Notes: generated from the sequence alone by a model not told the origin. A stretch of DNA of 64,000 nt from Streptomyces liangshanensis (GCF_011694815.1 NZ_CP050177.1:5806001-5870000), one strand, 5' to 3'; counted from the stretch's first letter, positions 45,853 through 55,146 are shown. Made by a program: numbers and translations.

Positions 45853-45958
45853 CCCCCGCGGGCGGGGACCGGGCGTCCGTACCGACAGGCCCGGCGCCCC
45901 GGCCCCCGTACCGGCGGGCCTCGCAGACCCCGCAGACCCCGCACCCCAGGAGGCGGCC

Positions 45959-46240
45959 CTACGCGTCGAGCCCGATCGCGAAGGCCGCCTCCAGGTCGTG
46001 CTGGGAGTACGTACGGAACGCGACGTGCGTGTCCGTCGCCTCGACGCCCTCGATCTTGCTGATCGAGCCGGGGATGACGTCCGCCAGGTCGTCGTGCCTG
46101 GCGACCCGCACCATGGCGATCAGGTCGTAGGTGCCGGTGACCGAGAAGACCTCGCTGACGCTGTCCAGCGCGGCGATCGACTCGGCGATCTCGGGGATCC
46201 GGTCGACGCTGGTCTTGATGAGCACGATCGCGGTGATCAC
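45959..46240 (-). CDS. Lrp/AsnC-type RAM domain protein without HTH
   Basis: 93 residues, a complete ligand-binding RAM domain (AIVLIKTSVDRIPEIAESIAALDSVSEVFSVTGTYDLIAMV) with no DNA-binding part. Such stand-alone domains may sense amino acids or modulate full-length Lrp proteins. GTG 46240 overlaps the rhomboid stop (GTGA), so translation is coupled to it. Confidence 0.88.
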   Translation of the reverse strand: MITAIVLIKTSVDRIPEIAESIAALDSVSEVFSVTGTYDLIAMVRVARHDDLADVIPGSISKIEGVEATDTHVAFRTYSQHDLEAAFAIGLDA

Positions 46241-46950
46241 GGTTGACGCTCTCCCTCGGTGGCCACGGCTTTGACCTCCACCCTATCGCTCCGCCGGTAA
46301 CGGCCCCAGGCGTAGCAGAAGCCCACCGCGAAGCCCACCAGGTGGGCGAGATACGCCACCCCGGGCCCAGATCCGGCGTGCCGCGCGGCCACCCACTGGA
46401 GGACGAACCAGAAGACCAGCACGATCCAGGCGGGGAAGCGCAGCGGCAGGAAGAGGAGGAACGGGAAGAGGCTGGTGACCCGGGCCCGGGGGAACAGCCG
46501 GAGGAACGCGCCGAGCACCGCCGAGATCGCGCCCGACGCCCCCACCAGGGTCTGCTCCGAGCCCGCGTTGGCGATCGCGTACCCGAACAGCGCGACGTAC
46601 CCGGCGGCGAGGTAGAACAGCGCGAAGTGCACTCGCCCCATCCGCTCCTCCGTCATCGCCCCGAAGACGTAGAGGAAGAGCATGTTCCCCAGCAGGTGCA
46701 GCCAGCTGCCGTGGACGAAGAGCGCGGTCAGCGGGGTCAGCAGGGACCAGAGGGTCGGGTGGTGCGTCAGCTGGGCGGGGATGACACCCCAGCGTTCGAA
46801 GTACGCGCTCTGCGCCCCGAGGAGCGCCTCGCCCCGGCCGTACGCCATGGTGAAGCCCGACAGGGGGCTCACCAGGAACGTCAGCACGCAGAGCGCGATC
46901 AGTCCGTACGTCACCACGGGGCCGTCGTTCGCCGTACGCCGATTGATCAC
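46237..46950 (-). CDS. Rhomboid family intramembrane serine protease
   Basis: 237 residues with about six membrane helices. The catalytic dyad is Ser139 in LVGASGAISAVLGAF and His203 in AYLAHLVGFAVGF. The oxyanion-stabilising region HGSWLHLLGNMLFLYVFG (His80, Asn89) is intact. It should cleave membrane-anchored substrates within the lipid bilayer; none is known here. The start is GTG 46950. It is upstream of, and overlaps, the RAM-domain gene. Confidence 0.93.
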   Translation of the reverse strand: MINRRTANDGPVVTYGLIALCVLTFLVSPLSGFTMAYGRGEALLGAQSAYFERWGVIPAQLTHHPTLWSLLTPLTALFVHGSWLHLLGNMLFLYVFGAMTEERMGRVHFALFYLAAGYVALFGYAIANAGSEQTLVGASGAISAVLGAFLRLFPRARVTSLFPFLLFLPLRFPAWIVLVFWFVLQWVAARHAGSGPGVAYLAHLVGFAVGFCYAWGRYRRSDRVEVKAVATEGERQP

Positions 46951-47094
46951 GGACAGAGCATGGCGTACCGGGAGTCATCGGGCGGGAATGCCTCGCCGGA
47001 CCATGGGGTACCCGGGAGGCCGTAGGGTTACGGGCGGACATCCACGGTTCGACGGCGCACCGACTGCCCCACCCCGACATACAAGGACGGCACG

Positions 47095-47337
47095 ATGACG
47101 ACGGTTCCCCGGCCGACGGCCGCCACCCGGTGGCGCTGCACGCTGTGCGGCAATCTCACGCGTTTCGACGTGACCCGGTCGTCGAGGGTCGTGGAGTACG
47201 TCCATCTGGACCTGGCGGGCGAGCCGACGGTGGAGGAGCGTGAGGTGGTCAGTGAGACCATCGAGTCCGTGCGCTGCCGTTGGTGCAACGCGGTGGACCA
47301 GATCGAACTGGTCGACAGGCCGGGCGCCGGTTCCTGA
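47095..47337 (+). CDS. Small zinc-ribbon-like protein
   Basis: 80 residues. Two Cys pairs, CTLCGN near 15-18 and CRWCN near 61-64, are spaced like a four-Cys zinc site around a beta-rich middle (VVEYVHLDLAGEPTVEE). AAGGACGG precedes ATG 47095, and TAGGGT at 47023 may be the -10. It is followed after 33 bases by the NYN-domain gene in the same direction, suggesting an operon and an RNA- or protein-related role. Function unknown. Confidence 0.8.
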   Translation: MTTVPRPTAATRWRCTLCGNLTRFDVTRSSRVVEYVHLDLAGEPTVEEREVVSETIESVRCRWCNAVDQIELVDRPGAGS

Positions 47338-47370
47338 GGGAACCGCCCGAGGGTAGTGGGGTGACGGATC

Positions 47371-48723
47371 GTGGAGCAGCCGGACAGCGGTGCCGCGGCC
47401 GGCGGTGACGCCGCCGAGGCGCTCGACCGTCCGCTCCCTGACGGGGTGAGACGCCGTGTCGTCGCGCTGGTCTCGGACGCCTTCGGCGGGCTGACCGTCA
47501 CCGAACTCCCGCCGCAGCTGCGCCAGTACGCCCGCTTCACCCCGAACAGGCGTGCCAAGTTCGCGGGCAACGCGATGGCAGCGGCGCTGGAGAGCGACCC
47601 CCTCTTCCGGCAGCGGATCGGGGAGCGGATCACCCAGTCGCAGCCCGAGCTGTCCTCCGCGCTGGAGTCCGGCTCGCCCCCCGCCGCCGCCGATCCCGTC
47701 GACGTGGCCGCCGCCGCGTACGTGCTGCGGCCCCCCGGATGGGTGAAGTTGGTGGCGGCCGCCGGCGAGGAGGCCCAGCGGGCCGACGCCGAGCGCGCGG
47801 GCGAGGAGGCCAGGCGCGAGCTGGAGCGGCTGCGCGAGGAGCTGGCCGTCGCCAGGGCGCTGACGAAGAGCGAGAACGAACGGCTGCGTACGGAGCTGGA
47901 GGCGGCCCGCAAGGAGACCGAGTCCCTCCACCGCAAGCTGCGCAGCGCCCAGAGCGACGTCAAGCGGGGCGAGGCCGCCCTGCGCCGTACGACCGCCGAG
48001 TCCGAGGCGCTCAAGGCGGAGGCCGCCGCGCAGGTGTCGGCCGCCGAGAGCGAGACCCGGCGGATCAGGGCGCGGCTGGCCGAGGCCGAGTCCACGGTCG
48101 AGTCGAGCCGCAGGGCCGCGCGCGAGGGCCGGTCGATAGAGGACATGCGGCTGCGGCTGCTGCTGGACACGGTCCTGGAGTCGGCGCAGGGGCTGCGCCG
48201 CGAGCTGGCGCTGCCGCCCGCCACCACCCGGCCGGCGGACTCGGTCGACGCCGTGGAGCCGGGCCGGATGTCCCCCAAGGACGTGGCGGCGCGGGCGTTG
48301 TCCGACATGGACCCGGCGCTGCTCGACCAGTTGCTGGCGCTGCCGCAGGCGCACCTGATCGTGGACGGGTACAACGTCACGAAGACCGGCTATCCGACGA
48401 TGCCGCTGGAGAAGCAGCGGCTGCGGCTGCTGGGCGGGCTCGCCATGCTGGCGGCGCAGTCGGGCGCCGAGATGACGTGTGTCTTCGACGGGGCGGAGCT
48501 GGCGGCGCCGGTGCTGCTCGCGCCGCCGCGCGGGGTACGGGTGCTGTTCTCCAAGCCCGGGATCACGGCGGACGAGCTGATCCGCCAGCTCGTGCGCGCG
48601 GAGCCGCCGGGGCGGCCCGTCGTGGTGGTCTCCACCGACCGTGAGGTCGCGGACGGGGTGGCGAAGGCGGGAGCCCGGCCGGTCGCGTCCGCCTTGTTGC
48701 TGAAGCGGCTTTCGCGCAGCTAG
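47371..48723 (+). CDS. NYN (YacP-like) RNase domain protein with coiled coil
   Basis: 450 residues. The N-terminal 120 residues are helical. A long coiled coil spans about 130-255 (ELERLREELAVARALTKSENERLRTELEAARKETES). The C-terminal 160 residues are a PIN-like NYN domain with acidic residues in LIVDGYNVTKTG, CVFDGAELA, ITADELIRQLV and VVVSTDREVADGV. YacP proteins are ribosome-associated or mRNA-processing endonucleases. GTG 47371 is the start, following the zinc-ribbon gene. Confidence 0.88.
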   Translation: MEQPDSGAAAGGDAAEALDRPLPDGVRRRVVALVSDAFGGLTVTELPPQLRQYARFTPNRRAKFAGNAMAAALESDPLFRQRIGERITQSQPELSSALESGSPPAAADPVDVAAAAYVLRPPGWVKLVAAAGEEAQRADAERAGEEARRELERLREELAVARALTKSENERLRTELEAARKETESLHRKLRSAQSDVKRGEAALRRTTAESEALKAEAAAQVSAAESETRRIRARLAEAESTVESSRRAAREGRSIEDMRLRLLLDTVLESAQGLRRELALPPATTRPADSVDAVEPGRMSPKDVAARALSDMDPALLDQLLALPQAHLIVDGYNVTKTGYPTMPLEKQRLRLLGGLAMLAAQSGAEMTCVFDGAELAAPVLLAPPRGVRVLFSKPGITADELIRQLVRAEPPGRPVVVVSTDREVADGVAKAGARPVASALLLKRLSRS

Positions 48724-48882
48724 TCAACTCGTGCGACCAATGACCGAATTGGCATCTCTTGTGGCCACCGCAGCGTCAAATGTCCATTACTGCCTGTGTG
48801 GTGTCGGTAAATTATGCCCCTCGTGGCCGAGATTTTTCCCGTGAGGATTTGAACTGATCACGGGAAGGTCACTAGGGTCAGG

Positions 48883-49021
48883 CCTCGAACCTTCGCGCGG
48901 TCGATCACCCATTCGGGGTGGCAGCGAAGGAACCGCCGAGTCCACGCCGTTCAGCCAGGTTCCGGGGGAGCTGAACGCGCGGAGCCGGGACATCCGTCCC
49001 CTTCCCGGTAGGCGGCTGAGG
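48883..49021 (+). ncRNA. c-di-AMP riboswitch (ydaO-yuaA class)
   Basis: The 316-base gap before the first NlpC/P60 gene ends in CCCGGTAGGCGGCTGAGG (49004-49021), the characteristic 3' segment of actinobacterial ydaO aptamers. It contains matching inner blocks GAAGGAACCGCCGAGTCC near 48926 and GGACATCCGTCCC near 48988. CCTC at 48883 can close the outer stem with GAGG at 49018. The RBS GAAGGAG follows directly. c-di-AMP would repress the cell-wall hydrolase. Limits are approximate. Confidence 0.75.
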
Positions 49022-49039
49022 AAGAAGGAGCTCGCCTTC

Positions 49040-50068
49040 GTGGCGTCCCACCGTCGTCCCAAGCAGCCCAACCGCGCCCGGGTGACCGTTCTCACCGTGA
49101 CCGCCGCAGCCGCTGTCGCACTGACCTCCCAGGCCGCCAACGCGGCCCCCAAGCCGTCCAAGGCCGAGGTCAAGGAGCAGGTCGACAAGCTCTACCACGA
49201 GGCGGAGGTGGCGAACGAGAAGCTGCACGCCGCCGAGGACGCGCAGGACAACCTGGAGAAGCAGGTCAGCGCCCTCCAGGACAAGGTCGCCGACGGGCAG
49301 GACGACCTGAACGAGCTCCGGGACGAACTCGGTTCGATCGCCAGCGCCCAGTACCGCACCGGCGGCATCGACCCCTCCATCCAGCTCTTCCTCTCCTCGG
49401 ACCCCGACACCTACCTGGAGAAGGCCTCCACGCTGGACCAGGTGAGCGCCAAGCAGGCCGAGATGCTCCAGCAGATCCAGGCGAAGCAGCGGTCCCTCGC
49501 CCAGCAGCGCACCGAGGCGCAGGACAAGGTCAAGGACCTGTCCGACGCCCGCAAGCAGCTCGCGGACAACAAGAAGCAGGTCCAGAGCAAGCTCGCGGCC
49601 GCACAGCAGAAGCTCAACACCCTGACCGCGAAGGAGCGCGCCGACCTCGCGGCCGCCGACGCGGAGCGCGCCAGCCGCGGCAACGACCGCGTGGAGCTCG
49701 GCGACACCCCGCCGCCCGCCTCGGGCCGCGCCTCCGCCGCCCTGGCCGCCGCCAAGACCCAGCTCGGCAAGCCCTACATATCCGGCGCCGAGGGCCCCAA
49801 CGCCTACGACTGCTCGGGACTCGTCCAGTGGTCGTACGCCCAGGCCGGCGTCCAGCTCACCCGTACCACCTACACCCAGGCCAACGAGGGAACGCGCATC
49901 GCGCGCAGCGAACTGCGCCCCGGCGACCTGGTGTTCTTCAGCAACCTGAGCCACGTGGCCCTGTACGTCGGCAACGGCCAGGTCATCCACGCCCCCAAGC
50001 CCGGTGCCGTGGTGCGGTACGAGGCCATGGAGTGGGCCGGCAGCTACATGTTCGGCGTCCGTATCTGA
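49040..50068 (+). CDS. NlpC/P60 peptidoglycan hydrolase (RipA-like), paralogue 1
   Basis: 342 residues. A signal peptide ends near NAAPK (cleavage about 36). A long coiled coil covers about 40-210 (KEQVDKLYHEAEVANEKLHAAEDAQDNLEKQVSALQ). A C-terminal NlpC/P60 domain (about 228-342) has Cys258 (NAYDCSGLVQW), His305 (LSHVALYV) and His317 (VIHAPK). It should cleave D-Glu-mDAP/LL-DAP stem peptides during growth or division. The start is GTG 49040 behind GAAGGAG. The leader contains a c-di-AMP riboswitch. Confidence 0.94.
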   Translation: MASHRRPKQPNRARVTVLTVTAAAAVALTSQAANAAPKPSKAEVKEQVDKLYHEAEVANEKLHAAEDAQDNLEKQVSALQDKVADGQDDLNELRDELGSIASAQYRTGGIDPSIQLFLSSDPDTYLEKASTLDQVSAKQAEMLQQIQAKQRSLAQQRTEAQDKVKDLSDARKQLADNKKQVQSKLAAAQQKLNTLTAKERADLAAADAERASRGNDRVELGDTPPPASGRASAALAAAKTQLGKPYISGAEGPNAYDCSGLVQWSYAQAGVQLTRTTYTQANEGTRIARSELRPGDLVFFSNLSHVALYVGNGQVIHAPKPGAVVRYEAMEWAGSYMFGVRI

Positions 50069-50332
50069 GACACCGTCCGCGAGAGAACCCTTCTCGACAC
50101 GCGCGCGGCGGACACCGCCCATTCGGGCGAATTCCCCGCCGCCGTGTCGGCACCACGCCCCGCCGGTGACCTGTGGTCCACGGTGGGGCGTCACTGTGTG
50201 TGCGCGAGCCGGTCGTTGGTCGCTCCGTGTCCGCACGGCTACTGTCTGCTCCGCGCAACCCCGGCCATCGGTCCGCCCGTCGGGCGGCAGGGGGTGCGCT
50301 GTGCGTACAGCGGAAGGGAGCGCGGCTCTGTG
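50069..50332 (+). promoter_or_regulatory. Intergenic region between the NlpC/P60 paralogues
   Basis: 264 bases. It holds a CCCATTCGGGCG-like element near 50118 but none of the ydaO core blocks seen before paralogue 1. No hairpin with a U-run follows paralogue 1. GGAAGGGAG at about 50311-50319 is the RBS of paralogue 2. Confidence 0.35.
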
Positions 50333-51370
50333 GTGTCCCATCGTCGCCCCTCACAGCCCGGTCAGGGATTCGGTGTCCGCGGGGGCGCCGTCACGGCCGT
50401 GTCCGTCGCGGCCGCCACCGCCGCGGCCGCCCTCGGCGCCGCCCCGGCGAGCGCCGACCCCCACCTGACACCGGACGCGACCCGGGCCCGGGTCGACCGG
50501 CTGTTCGAGCAGGCCGAGAAGGCCACCGAGCTGTACAACAAGGCCGACGAGCGCGCCGACGCACTGCGCGCCCTGGTGGACCAGGCGCAGGACCGGGCCG
50601 CGCGCGGCCAGGAACGCATCAACCACATGCGCGGCGCGCTCGGTTCGCTCGCCGGCGCCCAGTACCGCGCGGGCGGCATCGACCCCGGGCTCGCGCTGCT
50701 TCTCTCCTCGCACCCGGACGACTACCTGGAGAAGGCGTCCGTCCTGGACCGGGTCGCCGAGCACCAGTCCGGCACCCTGACGGAACTCCGCCAGGCCCAG
50801 CGGGCGCTGGCCCAGGAACGCCTGGAGTCCACCCGCGACCTGGCCGAGCTGGAACGCAGCCGGGCGGCCGTCGCCCGCCACAAGCGGACCGTCGAGCGCA
50901 AACTCGCCGAGGCGCGGCGGCTGGTGAACGCCCTCCCGGACGCCGACCGTGTGTCGTTCGACCGCGCGTCGCGCTCCTCCGACCGCGACGGGCTGTTCGG
51001 CCCCTCCGGCGCCGTACCCGCCTCGGGCCGCGCGGCGGCGGCGGTGCAGGCCGCGGAGGGCGCGGTGGGCCGCCCGTACGTGTGGGGCGCCAACGGCCCC
51101 ACCGGCTTCGACTGTTCGGGCCTCACCCAGTGGTCGTACGCCCAGGCCGGGGTGGGCCTGCCCCGCACCTCGCAGGCCCAGCGGTACGCCGGCCGCCAGG
51201 TCTCGCTGAGCGAGGCGCGCCCCGGCGACCTGGTCGCGTACCGCGACGACGCGAGCCACATCGGCATGTACGTCGGCAACGGCCAGGTGATCCACGCCCC
51301 GTACCCGGGCGCGGCGGTGAGGTACGACCCGGTGGGGATGATGCCGGTCTCCTCGGTGACCCGCGTCTGA
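50333..51370 (+). CDS. NlpC/P60 peptidoglycan hydrolase, paralogue 2
   Basis: 345 residues with the same plan as its upstream neighbour: signal peptide (ASADP cleavage), coiled coil, and NlpC/P60 with GFDCSGLTQW, ASHIGMYVGNG and VIHAPYPG. Shared stretches such as AQYRAGGIDP and PDDYLEKASVLD show tandem duplication. The start VSHRRPSQ corresponds to ASHRRPKQ in paralogue 1; GTG 50330 is adjacent and also possible. Confidence 0.92.
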   Translation: MSHRRPSQPGQGFGVRGGAVTAVSVAAATAAAALGAAPASADPHLTPDATRARVDRLFEQAEKATELYNKADERADALRALVDQAQDRAARGQERINHMRGALGSLAGAQYRAGGIDPGLALLLSSHPDDYLEKASVLDRVAEHQSGTLTELRQAQRALAQERLESTRDLAELERSRAAVARHKRTVERKLAEARRLVNALPDADRVSFDRASRSSDRDGLFGPSGAVPASGRAAAAVQAAEGAVGRPYVWGANGPTGFDCSGLTQWSYAQAGVGLPRTSQAQRYAGRQVSLSEARPGDLVAYRDDASHIGMYVGNGQVIHAPYPGAAVRYDPVGMMPVSSVTRV

Positions 51371-51425
51371 AGCGGTACGCGGGCGTGGCACACCCGTGCC
51401 GCGGGCGCACCCGTACGATCGTGAC

Positions 51426-52685
51426 GTGGCAGGTCAGCGGCGTATCGCCGGGGAACGGCAGAGCGGGCACCCGACCCGGCGGGGTGTCCTCGGGACGGTC
51501 CTCGGGATCTCCGGGGTGCTGCTCGTGCCCGGGTGCTCGGGGGCGCCGCCCGCGCCCGACGCCGCCACCCCCGCGATCCAGCGCGCGCTGGACGGCCGGG
51601 CCGCCGGGATCCTCGGCCGGGACGAGGACGCCTACCTCGCCGCACTCGACCCCGCCGCGACACGTCTGCGCGCCGACGCCCGCGCGGAGTTCGCCCACCT
51701 CGCCGGCGTACCGCTCAGCTCCTGGGCGTACCGGGTCACCGGCGTGGAACGCTCCGGCGCCCGCGCCACCGCCCAGGTAGAACTGCGCTACCGCCTCGCC
51801 GGGTACGACGACGCGCCCGTGTCGACCCCCCGGGAGGTGAGCCTCACCGAGCACACCGGCCGCTGGTACGTGACCGGCGACCGGCCCGCCCCGGACGGCG
51901 GCGCCCAGCAGCTCTGGCAGCAGGGGCCGGTACGGGTGGTACGCGGCGCGCACTGCCTCGTCCTCGGGGTCGGGCAGACCACCACCCGGCTGCGCGCGAT
52001 CGCGGCCACCGCCGACCTCGCCGTGCCCGCCGTGGACGACGCCTGGACGGGCGCCTGGGCCCACCGCGTCGTCCTGCTGGTCCCGCGCTCCCTCACCGCC
52101 ATGGCGGCCCTCCTGGGGGCACCGGAGGACGGTTACCGGGGCATCGCGGCCGTCACCACGGGGGAGACCGGCGCCTCCGGCGCCTCGCCCGCCGACCGGG
52201 TCACCGTCAACCCCGCCGCGTACGGCGCCCTCGGCGACTTCGGACAGCGTGTCGTCCTCACCCACGAGACCACCCACGTCGCCACCCGCACGGCCACCTC
52301 CTCCGCCACCCCCACCTGGCTCTCCGAGGGCTTCGCCGACTGGGTCGCGTACCGCGCCACCGGCCGTACCGCCGCCGAGATCGCCCCCGAACTCCAGCGG
52401 GCCGTCCGGCGGGGCGACCTGCCCGCCGCGCTCCCCGGCAACGACGCCTTCTCTTTCAGCGGCGACGCCGACACCCTCGCCCGGGCGTACGAGAGCGGCT
52501 GGCTCGCCTGCGAACTGATCGCCCACCACTGGGGCGAGAAGCGGCTGACCGCCTTCTACCGCGCCGTCGGCGCCGGCCGGCAGCCCGACGGGGCCGTCGA
52601 GAAGGCCATGAACGACGTCCTGTCGACCACCCCGGACGACTTCACCGCACGGTGGCGCGCGTACGTACGGGAACGCCTGGGCTGA
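51426..52685 (+). CDS. Lipoprotein with zinc-metalloprotease-like HExxH motif
   Basis: 419 residues. An N-terminal TRRGVLGTVLGISGVLLVPGC combines a twin-Arg pair and a lipobox, suggesting Tat or Sec lipoprotein export. A middle domain (about 45-165) looks like an NTF2-type fold. The C-terminal part has VLTHETTHVATRT (HETTH, an HExxH zinc site) followed by WLSEGFADWVAYRA, the Glu-containing gluzincin helix. It is probably a surface peptidase of unknown substrate. GTG 51426 lies close to a possible promoter and may be leaderless. Its 3' end overlaps the convergent GT87 gene by 44 bases. Confidence 0.82.
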   Translation: MAGQRRIAGERQSGHPTRRGVLGTVLGISGVLLVPGCSGAPPAPDAATPAIQRALDGRAAGILGRDEDAYLAALDPAATRLRADARAEFAHLAGVPLSSWAYRVTGVERSGARATAQVELRYRLAGYDDAPVSTPREVSLTEHTGRWYVTGDRPAPDGGAQQLWQQGPVRVVRGAHCLVLGVGQTTTRLRAIAATADLAVPAVDDAWTGAWAHRVVLLVPRSLTAMAALLGAPEDGYRGIAAVTTGETGASGASPADRVTVNPAAYGALGDFGQRVVLTHETTHVATRTATSSATPTWLSEGFADWVAYRATGRTAAEIAPELQRAVRRGDLPAALPGNDAFSFSGDADTLARAYESGWLACELIAHHWGEKRLTAFYRAVGAGRQPDGAVEKAMNDVLSTTPDDFTARWRAYVRERLG

Positions 52686-53916
52686 CCTCCCGCGCCCGCG
52701 CCGCCCGCCGCCGCGGCGCCGCCACCGTCCGTACCCACAGCCGCCGGCAGGCGATCAGGGCCGCCGCGACGAGCAGACCGTTCCGTACGGCCAGCAGCAG
52801 CACCCCCAGCGGGTCGCTCGCGACGACGTGCGAGAACAGCAGCGGGAATTCGAGCAGCGTCACCCCCGTGGCCACCAGCACCAGGCGCGCCGGCAGCACC
52901 ATCCCGCTCGTCCGCACCACCAGGCACGCGGCGGCCAGGCCCACCAGCCACAGCAGGTACTGCGGGCTGATCACCCGGCTCGTCGTGGTGAACAGCAGCA
53001 CCGCCACGAAAGCCGCGTCGCCCGGCGTGCTCGCGGGGAACTCCCGCGCCCGCAGCCGCCACACCACCAGCCACCCCAGCGCCACCCCGCTCAGCGCCAG
53101 CGCGGCCGCGCTCACCAGCCTCACGTACGGGCCGAGGAACTCCACCGAGCCGTAGTTCAGCAGCACCTCCCCCTCCCAGCCGACGTGCCGCGCCCCGTGG
53201 AACACGAGCGCCCCCAGCGACTCGACCTCCGTCCCCCGGTCCCGCTGGAACGTCAGGAACGCCAGCGCACCCGGCATCGCCGCGACACACCCCGCCGTCA
53301 CCACCAGCGCCGTCCCGCCCGCCACCGCCCACGCCCGGCGCGTCGGCATCCCGCGCGGCGTGCCCACCAGCAGCAGCGCCGGCCACACCTTCAGCAGCGC
53401 GCCGAACCCGGCGAGCGCCCCCTTCACGGCCGGCCGGCGCGCCCCGGCCACCAGCGCCGCCACCGCGACGGCCGTCACCATCACGTCGTACCGCGCGTAC
53501 GCCGTCGGCCCCAGCAGCGGCACCCCCGCCACCCACACCCACACCCCGCGCGCCGACCCGCCCGGGCGCCGGCCCGCCCGAACCAGCAGGCCGAGGACCA
53601 CCGCGTCGCACGCGCACGCCAGGACGAAGAACGCGGCGGCGTAGCCCAGGAACGGCAGCGCCGCCGGCGAGAGGATCGCGAGCGCGGCGGCGGGCGGGTA
53701 CTGCCACGTCACGTCGTCCAGCGGGTACGTGCCGGTCCTGAGCACCTCGGACCAGCCCTGGTAGATGACCGTGACGTCGCCGGTGACGTCGGGGCCGGGC
53801 AGGGTGACGACCTTGAACACGCAGAGCAGCAGCGCCGCCCTGGTGACGGCCCACACCGCGACGGCCGCCCGTCCTCCGGATCCCGCCCGGCCCACCCACC
53901 TGGTCATGGTTGTCAT
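52642..53916 (-). CDS. GT87-family polytopic mannosyl/glycosyltransferase
   Basis: 424 residues with about 9-10 membrane helices. The first loop has a conserved acidic region (GPDVTGDVTVIYQGW) and TWQYPPAAALAI, as in polyprenyl-phosphate-mannose-dependent GT-C enzymes of the DUF2029/GT87 family. It should add mannose or arabinose outside the membrane to lipid or glycan acceptors. ATG 53916 (MTTMTRW) is the likely start. It is divergent from the PimB-like gene by 75 bases, supporting a joint role in mannolipid synthesis. Confidence 0.87.
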   Translation of the reverse strand: MTTMTRWVGRAGSGGRAAVAVWAVTRAALLLCVFKVVTLPGPDVTGDVTVIYQGWSEVLRTGTYPLDDVTWQYPPAAALAILSPAALPFLGYAAAFFVLACACDAVVLGLLVRAGRRPGGSARGVWVWVAGVPLLGPTAYARYDVMVTAVAVAALVAGARRPAVKGALAGFGALLKVWPALLLVGTPRGMPTRRAWAVAGGTALVVTAGCVAAMPGALAFLTFQRDRGTEVESLGALVFHGARHVGWEGEVLLNYGSVEFLGPYVRLVSAAALALSGVALGWLVVWRLRAREFPASTPGDAAFVAVLLFTTTSRVISPQYLLWLVGLAAACLVVRTSGMVLPARLVLVATGVTLLEFPLLFSHVVASDPLGVLLLAVRNGLLVAAALIACRRLWVRTVAAPRRRAARAREVSPGVPVRTRATVR

Positions 53917-53991
53917 GATGCCGGGCAGGTGAGGGTGCGGGCGGGGAGGCAGGGCCGTCGGGCACCGACCGCGGCGATACTGTTCGGGGCG

Positions 53992-55146
53992 ATGGACAAG
54001 ACCCTGATCGTGACCAATGACTTCCCGCCCAGGCCCGGCGGGATCCAGGCGTTCCTGCACAACATCGCGCTGCGGCTGGACCCCGAGAAGGTCGTCGTCT
54101 ACGCCTCCTCGTGGAAGCGCGGCCGTGAGGGCGCGGAGGCGACCGCCGCGTTCGACGCGGAACAGCCCTTCACCGTCGTACGCGACCCCACGACGATGCT
54201 GCTGCCGACGCCCCGCGTCACCCGGCGGGCGGCGGAACTGCTGCGCGCGCACGGCTGCGCGTCCGTGTGGTTCGGCGCGGCGGCGCCGCTCGGGCTGATG
54301 GGGCCCGCGCTGCGCCGGGCGGGCGCGCGGCGCCTGGTCGCGACGACCCACGGGCACGAGGCGGGCTGGGCCCAGTTGCCGGCGTCGCGGCAGCTGCTGC
54401 GGCGGATCGGGGAGGGTACGGACACGATCACGTACCTGGGCGACTACACGCGCTCGCGGATCGCCCCCGCGCTGTCGCCCGCGGCGGCCGCGCGGATGGT
54501 GCAACTGCCGCCGGGGGTCGACGAGAAGACGTTCCACCCCGGCTCGGGGGGCGCGGAGGTCCGCGCCCGGCTGGGCCTGACGGACCGGCCGGTCGTGGTC
54601 TGCGTCTCGCGCCTGGTGCCGCGCAAGGGGCAGGACACGCTGATCCGGGCGATGCCCGAGATCCTCTCGGCGGTGCCGGACGCGGTGCTGCTGATCGTCG
54701 GGGGCGGCCCCTACGAGACCGCGCTGCGGCGGCTGGCGCAGGCGGCGGGGGTGGCGGAGTCCGTGCGCTTCACCGGCGCGGTGCCGTGGGCGGAGCTGCC
54801 GGCCCACTTCGGCGCGGGCGACGTCTTCGCGATGCCGTGCCGCACGCGGCGGGGCGGGCTGGACGTGGAGGGCCTGGGCATCGTCTACCTGGAGGCGTCG
54901 GCGACGGGGTTGCCGGTGATCGCCGGGGATTCGGGCGGGGCGCCGGACGCGGTGGTGGAGGGCGAGACGGGGTGGGTGGTGCCGGGGGCCCCGGCACCCC
55001 TGGCCGCCTCGGCGACGGCGGACCGCGTGGTGACGCTGCTCCTGGACCCGGAGCTGCGTCGCGCTCTGGGGGAGCGGGGGAGGGCGTGGGTGGAGGAGCG
55101 CTGGCGCTGGGACACCTTGGCGACCCGCCTGGAATCCCTGCTGTAG
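53992..55146 (+). CDS. GT4-family glycosyltransferase, PimB-like
   Basis: 384 residues. The GT-B fold begins LIVTNDFPPRPGGIQAFLHNIALRL, the typical acceptor-side motif of phosphatidylinositol mannosyltransferase PimB'. CVSRLVPRKGQD and the EGLGIVYLEASATGLPVIAGDSGGAPD block (EX7E) bind GDP-mannose. It would add the second mannose to phosphatidylinositol monomannoside on the cytoplasmic face. ATG 53992 is clear. Confidence 0.9.
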   Translation: MDKTLIVTNDFPPRPGGIQAFLHNIALRLDPEKVVVYASSWKRGREGAEATAAFDAEQPFTVVRDPTTMLLPTPRVTRRAAELLRAHGCASVWFGAAAPLGLMGPALRRAGARRLVATTHGHEAGWAQLPASRQLLRRIGEGTDTITYLGDYTRSRIAPALSPAAAARMVQLPPGVDEKTFHPGSGGAEVRARLGLTDRPVVVCVSRLVPRKGQDTLIRAMPEILSAVPDAVLLIVGGGPYETALRRLAQAAGVAESVRFTGAVPWAELPAHFGAGDVFAMPCRTRRGGLDVEGLGIVYLEASATGLPVIAGDSGGAPDAVVEGETGWVVPGAPAPLAASATADRVVTLLLDPELRRALGERGRAWVEERWRWDTLATRLESLL

